NCBI GenBank assembly: GCA_042408355.1
Contig: JBHORD010000013.1
Coordinates: forward strand, 1-9,802
Length of the DNA stretch: 9,802 bases
From: Fen-1038 sp042408355
Lineage (GTDB): Bacteria; Chloroflexota; Anaerolineae; Anaerolineales; Villigracilaceae
Reading direction: 5' to 3'
Below the pieces are notes generated by a model. It made no database searches. It saw only the letters and a program-made list of their open reading frames with translations, and was not told the DNA's origin. Shown in pieces: positions 5,757-9,802 of the stretch. The position numbers and the translations under genes were made by a program. Numbering within the stretch: the stretch's first letter is position 1; the number at the start of each line of letters is the position of its first letter.

Positions 5757-7133
5757 TTATCCGGTCAGCAGTGAATCCACCGCTTCGGTTAATTCTTTCA
5801 AATTGCTCACCTTCAATACGTTGTCGCACAGCGGCGCGTACCTGGGCATGTCGCTGTCGCCGTGCCACAAGTAGGGAGGTTCGGGATTCAGCCAGATCGT
5901 CCGCGCCGCGCGGCGGGCCATTAGCGCGAAAATATCCAAGCGCGGATCGTTGTAGTTGTTGCGCCCGTCGCCGACGATGATCAAAGTAGTCTGACCGTTG
6001 AGCATGTCCATGTACTCGCTGTTGAAATTATCCAGCGACCAGCCGAGGTCGGTGTTGTAATATCCGCTGGGCATGCGCCATAAAACGGAAGCGATCGCTT
6101 CGTCCGCGTTGGAGCCGTTGAATTCGTCCGAGATATATTCGAGATGATCAATGAACGCGAAGGCGTGCGTCTTGCGGACCTGTCCTTGAAGCGCAAACAA
6201 GAAACTCAACATCAACTCGGAACAGAATCGCATCGAAGTGCTGATGTCGCAAATGACCACGAGCTTTGGCTTGCGGACGCGGTCGCGGTGTTTGATCTCC
6301 ATCGGCACGCCGTGATACTTGAGATTGGCGCGGATGGTCGCTTTCGGATCGAGCTGTCCGCTCCTGGCGCGTTTTTGACGCAGTGCAATGCGCGTGCGCA
6401 GCATGGCGGCCAGCCGTTTCACTTCGCGTTGGAGAATTTTCTTGTCCGCGTCCGACAGCGCCTGGAACGGGCGGTTCATCAAGCCGTCCAAATTCTCATG
6501 CGGATTCTGCTCGCTCAAATTTTCGGCGATGCGCTGGCCCGCAAACTGATTGATCTGCTGCTGCATCCCTTGTAAATTTTGCTGGACGAGTTCGCGCAGT
6601 TGTTCGACGCGCTCTTTGTTCATTCCCATCTGCTGGAGCTGTTCCATCAGTTCGCGCAGCGCTTCCTGGACTTCGGGAAATGCCAGGGCGCGCATCATGC
6701 GGTTCGCCGTCCAGTTCTGGTAACGCAGATCGTCGGCCTGATTCAGCCCGACCATTTGCGCCAGCGCCTCCAACTCGGACCTGGTGAGCGGTTCGCCGTT
6801 CATCAGCCTTTCCATCCGCTGACGGAGTTGTTCGGCGAACTGGCGCAACGCCTCCGCCAGCATGTGCGCTTCCTGGGGCGTGAGATTATCCATCGGGTTT
6901 CCGCCCATCATCGGCGGCTGGTCCGCGCCGAAAAACAGCGGGAAGAGTTTATCGAAGACGGGAAGATCGCGCGCGTCTTTGATCAGTGTCGAGCGCAGTG
7001 ACAAACGGAAATGTTCGCGGTCTTGTATCCCCATCAAATCCACCGCCGAAAAAGCCTCGGCGCTTTCGGCGAGCGACACGCGCACTCCGCTGGCGCGTAA
7101 CGCTGAGATTAACTGTAAGATGCGGGATTCCAT
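5757..7133 (-). CDS. VWA-domain protein, CoxE-like partner of the MoxR ATPase
   Basis: A 458-residue cytoplasmic protein whose C-terminal von Willebrand factor A domain (about 288-455) carries a MIDAS metal site: DISTS (Asp296, Ser298, Ser300), a Thr-Asp at 361-362 and Asp389 in IVGDGRNNYNDPR, as in CoxE-like proteins. The N-terminal half is helical and Gln/Glu/Met-rich (about 85-260), with a likely coiled coil near 155-200; the family's N-terminus probably contacts the ATPase. No signal peptide or membrane segment is seen. In known pairs (CoxD-CoxE, NorQ-NorD, RavA-ViaA) the ATPase and VWA protein together remodel or metal-load a target protein. The target is unknown here because no CO-dehydrogenase or nitric-oxide-reductase gene is in view. 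The start at 7133 has AAGGA seven bases upstream. It lies 117 bases after the AAA+ gene and 165 bases before clpB, all on the same strand. Confidence 0.9.
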   Translation of the reverse strand: MESRILQLISALRASGVRVSLAESAEAFSAVDLMGIQDREHFRLSLRSTLIKDARDLPVFDKLFPLFFGADQPPMMGGNPMDNLTPQEAHMLAEALRQFAEQLRQRMERLMNGEPLTRSELEALAQMVGLNQADDLRYQNWTANRMMRALAFPEVQEALRELMEQLQQMGMNKERVEQLRELVQQNLQGMQQQINQFAGQRIAENLSEQNPHENLDGLMNRPFQALSDADKKILQREVKRLAAMLRTRIALRQKRARSGQLDPKATIRANLKYHGVPMEIKHRDRVRKPKLVVICDISTSMRFCSELMLSFLFALQGQVRKTHAFAFIDHLEYISDEFNGSNADEAIASVLWRMPSGYYNTDLGWSLDNFNSEYMDMLNGQTTLIIVGDGRNNYNDPRLDIFALMARRAARTIWLNPEPPYLWHGDSDMPRYAPLCDNVLKVSNLKELTEAVDSLLTG

Positions 7134-7192
7134 AACTCAATCCTTTTTGAACCGTACAGCCTGGCAAGAACGGCGGGAGAATCTTTTAAAGT

Positions 7193-7251
7193 CTTCGCGG
7201 TCTTTGCGCTCTTCGCGTTGAAAAACTTTGTGCCGTTCGCGCCTTTGCGTT
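7193..7251. repeat. Degenerate 9-base-period repeat between the AAA+ and VWA genes
   Basis: Six units of consensus CTTYGCGNT on the plus strand start at 7193, 7202, 7211, 7226, 7235 and 7243: CTTCGCGGT, CTTTGCGCT, CTTCGCGTT, then a GAAAAA break, CTTTGTGCC, GTTCGCGCC and CTTTGCGTT. Read on the minus strand it is the CGCAAAG/CGCGAAG type of run that recurs in many bacterial genomes. It touches the stop codon of the AAA+ gene (7251-7253). It has no obvious reading frame of its own. Confidence 0.65.
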
Positions 7252-8216
7252 TAGTTGCCTGAGAACCTTCCGAAATCGTCCGGTCCCCGCCGCGGCGCGG
7301 GGGGGGGAGGCGGGTTGATAATTTGTCGTTTGGCTTTTTGCAAATCCGCTTCGTGCTTCAACAAAACCGAAAGCGTATCTTCCAACGTTTCCTTATCAAT
7401 GTTTTTGGCGTTGAGCGAAACCAGCGCGTTTGCCCAGTCCAATGTCTCGCTGATGGACGGCGACTTGCGCAGATCGGCCTTTCGCAGTTTTTGGACGAAT
7501 TCCACGGCTTGCCGCGCCAGTTTCGGATTCAAGTCCGGCACTTTCAAGCGGACGACAGCCAGCTCTTCTTCGAGCGTTGGATAGTCAATGAACAAATACA
7601 AGCATCGGCGCTTCAGCGCCTCGGATAATTCGCGCGTGTTATTGGAGGTCAACACGACGAAGGGCGTGTGTTTGGCGGTCAGCGTTCCAAGCTCAGGCAC
7701 GCTGACTTGAAAATCGCTCAACACTTCAAGCAGGAAGGCTTCGAACTCCGCGTCGGCACGGTCAATTTCGTCAATCAGCAGAACGGTTGGCGCATCGCAT
7801 AGAATCGCGCGCAGTAACGGGCGTTGAAGCAGAAAACGATCCGAAAAGAAAACATCTTCTTCTTTGGCTAATCGGTCTGCGGCTTCGGCGAGCGAATCCG
7901 CCTTGCCGAGCGTGTCGTTCAATTTGTCGCGCAGCAATTGTGTGTAAAGCAATTGCTTGGAATATTCCCACTCGTACAACGCTTTGGATTCATCCAGGCC
8001 TTCATAGCATTGCAGGCGGATGAGTTCGCGCCCCGTCGCGCCTGCGATGGCTTTTGCTAATTCGGTTTTTCCAACGCCGGCGGGACCTTCCGTCAAAAGC
8101 GGCTTCTTCAGCTTTTGAGCAAGATAGACGATGGTGGCGATTTCATCCGAGGCAATGTACTTCTGCGCGGCAAGCGCAGATTTCACGGAATCTGTGGATG
8201 CAAATGAGTTGGTCAT
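7251..8216 (-). CDS. MoxR-family AAA+ ATPase
   Basis: A 321-residue cytoplasmic AAA+ ATPase of the MoxR/CoxD/NorQ group, which acts with a VWA protein to mature or remodel target proteins. Visible motifs are Walker A GPAGVGKT (44-51), Walker B LLIDE (146-150) followed by IDRAD, sensor 1 TSNN (190-193), arginines in LKRRC (203-204) and the helical lid with SISETLDW (254-261). The C-terminus is a short unstructured tail with five prolines (302-306) coded by a run of nine identical bases (7299-7307), followed by RRGPDDFGRFSGN. The start at 8216 agrees with family length, but the ribosome binding site is weak (only AGG at a reasonable distance). The next gene, the VWA partner, follows after 117 bases, supporting co-transcription. 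The substrate is not identifiable from this window. Confidence 0.93.
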   Translation of the reverse strand: MTNSFASTDSVKSALAAQKYIASDEIATIVYLAQKLKKPLLTEGPAGVGKTELAKAIAGATGRELIRLQCYEGLDESKALYEWEYSKQLLYTQLLRDKLNDTLGKADSLAEAADRLAKEEDVFFSDRFLLQRPLLRAILCDAPTVLLIDEIDRADAEFEAFLLEVLSDFQVSVPELGTLTAKHTPFVVLTSNNTRELSEALKRRCLYLFIDYPTLEEELAVVRLKVPDLNPKLARQAVEFVQKLRKADLRKSPSISETLDWANALVSLNAKNIDKETLEDTLSVLLKHEADLQKAKRQIINPPPPPAPRRGPDDFGRFSGN

Positions 8217-8237
8217 ATTTGAACCTGTAATTCCGAT

Positions 8238-8243
8238 AGTATA
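8238..8243 (-). promoter_or_regulatory. Candidate -10 element of the MoxR-VWA operon
   Basis: TATACT on the minus strand, 21 bases before the start codon, matches five of six consensus bases. No good -35 is found at 16-18 bases. Transcription would start near 8231 with a leader of about 15 bases, which fits the weak ribosome binding site. Confidence 0.3.
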
Positions 8244-8374
8244 CCCTTTTTGGAAATCAAGGCATTAACGAAAATTAAGGACGCTGGTTCCTTTCTTCAC
8301 ACAGGCGGCGTTCTTTCTGATTGAGCGCTGTTTCTCTGCTATCATTGGCGGACATTCGAGGAATTTACACAACC

Positions 8375-9262
8375 ATGCGTCTGAAAGCCGATCTGACTCT
8401 TTTTCTTGTGTCCATTGTTTGGGGGACCGCCTTTGTCGCCCAGCGCATTGCGGGACGGCAGGATGTCGTCTATCTGTTCAACGGCGTGCGTTATGGGCTG
8501 GCGGCGCTGGTGGTTCTGCCGTTTGTAAAAAAGAACGGCCCGATTCCGCAGGAACAATACAAGTGGATGTTCGTTGCGGGTTTCTTACTATTTGTCGGCA
8601 GTGCCTTGCAACAGGCGGGCGTGGTGTACACAACGGCAGGCAATGCCGGCTTCATTACCAGCCTGTATGTGGTTTTGATTCCCATCGTGCTGTTTGTCTT
8701 TTGGAAAGAGAAACCGCATTGGCTGGCGATTCTTGCGGCGGGACTGGCTGTCGCCGGCGCGTTTCTTCTTTCGACGGGCGGCAGGCTCGAAGTCCACGCG
8801 GGCGATGCGCTGGAATTGATCGGCGCGCTGTTTTGGGCATTTCACGTCATCGTGCTGGGCAAGTTCGCGTCGCGTTATGATGCCATGTCTTTTTCGGCGG
8901 GACAGCTGGCCATCTGCGGACTTCTCAATTTTGGCGTGGGAATCTTCGTCGAGCCGATTCAATCCATTAATAATTTGCCGTTGATTGGCGCCATCGTTTA
9001 CACGGCTGTATTTTCGCTGGGGATTGCGTACACCCTGCAAGTCTGGGCGCAGAGACACACGCCCCCCACCGACGCCGCGCTCATTCTGGGGCTTGAATCG
9101 GTCTTCTCCGTCATTTCGGGCTGGCTCATCCTTCAGGAGCAACTTGCGTTAATTCAAATTGCCGGTTGTGGCCTCATTTTATTTGCTGTTCTGCTTTCGC
9201 AATTCAAGGAATGGAGTTCATCAGGTAAAATTGTAATGACCGATTTTGAGGGACGAGGATGA
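8375..9262 (+). CDS. EamA/DMT-family membrane transporter
   Basis: A 295-residue integral membrane protein of the drug/metabolite transporter superfamily, which moves small metabolites across the cytoplasmic membrane; the substrate is unknown. About ten hydrophobic segments are arranged as two EamA repeats, the first from LTLFLVSIVWGTAFVAQR (7-24) to about 135, the second from about 143 to 275. The second repeat ends with the typical ALILGLESVFSVISGWLILQE pattern. The first carries WGTAFV and the 'GNAGFITSLYVVLIPI' type helix. The tail after about 278 is short, polar and cytoplasmic. I start at the ATG at 8375; a TTG at 8321 in the same frame would add 18 residues with no ribosome binding site. 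GAGGAA (8358-8363) precedes the ATG at a rather long distance. The stop overlaps the next gene's ATG. Confidence 0.92.
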   Translation: MRLKADLTLFLVSIVWGTAFVAQRIAGRQDVVYLFNGVRYGLAALVVLPFVKKNGPIPQEQYKWMFVAGFLLFVGSALQQAGVVYTTAGNAGFITSLYVVLIPIVLFVFWKEKPHWLAILAAGLAVAGAFLLSTGGRLEVHAGDALELIGALFWAFHVIVLGKFASRYDAMSFSAGQLAICGLLNFGVGIFVEPIQSINNLPLIGAIVYTAVFSLGIAYTLQVWAQRHTPPTDAALILGLESVFSVISGWLILQEQLALIQIAGCGLILFAVLLSQFKEWSSSGKIVMTDFEGRG

Positions 9263-9802
9263 GCATTAAAGTATTGTTGAATCCCTATTCGAATCGTTGG
9301 AACGCACAGAAACGCTGGCCCGAAGCGGAGGCGGCTCTCCAGGCCGCCGGCGTGGATTTTGATTTATCCGTTTCCGAACATCCCGCTCATCTCGTGGACC
9401 TGGCGGCGGATGCCGTTGAACAGGGGTTCTCCACCCTTGTGGTGGCGGGCGGCGACGGCTCCGTCGGCGAGGTGGTCAATGGACTGGCGCGCAGCTGGAA
9501 CGGCAAAGATAAATTCCCTGCCGCGATTGGAATTATCCCTTTAGGCTCGGCCAATGATTTTGTCTTTGCGCTTGGCCTTCCGTTGGATTTGAACCAAGCT
9601 GCCCGGGTCATTGCGAATGGCAAGCCCAGACCAGTTGATCTTTGTAAATGTAATGAGCGTTTCTTTGTAAACAATTCTGCCGGCGGGCTTGAACCGTACG
9701 TGACGACCAAACATGAACGCATTCATTGGATCAAAGGCATGGCGCGTTATCTGGTCGCCGCGGTATGGGCAATCATGGACAAACCCGAATGGCGCGGCGA
9801 AC
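9259..9802 (+). CDS. Diacylglycerol kinase-family lipid kinase (3' end outside window)
   Basis: The first 181 residues of a DagK/YegS/sphingosine-kinase-like lipid kinase, which phosphorylates diacylglycerol or a related lipid alcohol using ATP. The N-terminus MSIKVLLNPYSNR is the usual nucleotide-fold strand and NP motif. AGGDGSVGEVVNGL (63-76) is the GGDG(S/T) nucleotide-binding loop, and IPLGSANDF (92-100) is the conserved PLGTxNDF motif with Ser and Ala in place of Thr and Gly. NNSAGGLEPYVT (142-153) begins the C-terminal beta domain, which is cut off by the window. The ATG overlaps the TGA of the transporter gene (ATGA, 9259-9262), and GAGGGA at 9248-9253 is the ribosome binding site, so the two are translationally coupled. 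Family is firm; the exact lipid substrate is not. Confidence 0.92.
   Translation, partial: MSIKVLLNPYSNRWNAQKRWPEAEAALQAAGVDFDLSVSEHPAHLVDLAADAVEQGFSTLVVAGGDGSVGEVVNGLARSWNGKDKFPAAIGIIPLGSANDFVFALGLPLDLNQAARVIANGKPRPVDLCKCNERFFVNNSAGGLEPYVTTKHERIHWIKGMARYLVAAVWAIMDKPEWRGE

Noticed and set aside
6144..7001. Two plus-strand frames (6144-6575 and 6579-7001) opposite the VWA gene
   Set aside because: Both are shadows of the confirmed VWA-domain gene, with composition expected of antisense reading.
1..9802. CRISPR array, transposon ends, tRNA or rRNA genes, defence genes
   Set aside because: No regularly spaced long repeats, transposase motifs, tRNA-like cloverleaf ends or defence-specific domains were seen; the AAA+/VWA pair fits the CoxD/CoxE style rather than a known ternary defence system.

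Overview
The gene content and protein style suggest a Chloroflexota bacterium, probably of the Anaerolineae. The signs are an orphan lipoprotein with a WPTGxYRVEIY-type ending, a tail-anchored duplicated-domain protein, an AlaX editing protein carrying an in-frame 'LSLSKG' repeat, and moderately GC-rich DNA. This placement is an inference from protein flavour, not from a marker gene. No rRNA, tRNA, CRISPR array, transposase or phage gene was seen. The window is densely packed, and no gene-free stretch exceeds about 170 bases.

Layout, left to right. 1-926 (-): the ATP-binding subunit of an ABC-2 type exporter, cut by the window start. A good sigma70-like promoter precedes it, with a terminator-like hairpin in its leader. 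1078-1572 (-): an unrecognised protein with two copies of a short domain, a calcium-loop-like motif and a C-terminal membrane anchor. A compact divergent promoter region separates it from 1696-2427 (+), an AlaX-type alanyl-tRNA editing hydrolase. 2501-2920 (+): a small lipoprotein. It converges on clpB, and a strong bidirectional terminator lies between them.

The centre is a minus-strand block read from right to left: a MoxR-type AAA+ ATPase (8216-7251), its VWA/CoxE-like partner (7133-5757) and the disaggregase ClpB (5591-2997). The first two are a classic ATPase/metal-binding-adaptor pair. ClpB follows after a 165-base gap that probably has its own promoter. A 29-base inverted repeat (10-base arms, 9-base spacer) lies immediately before the clpB start and completely covers its Shine-Dalgarno sequence. 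This is the most interesting element of the window: either a CIRCE-like operator of unfamiliar sequence or an RNA thermometer.

The right end reads on the plus strand: an EamA/DMT-family transporter (8375-9262), translationally coupled by an ATGA overlap to a diacylglycerol-kinase-family lipid kinase (9259 onward) that is cut by the window end.

The genes are mostly housekeeping, covering protein quality control, tRNA editing, export and lipid metabolism. The unusual content is in the small DNA elements: the clpB hairpin, a 9-base-period repeat between the AAA+ and VWA genes, the palindromic repeat inserted in alaX, and the leader hairpin before the ABC gene.
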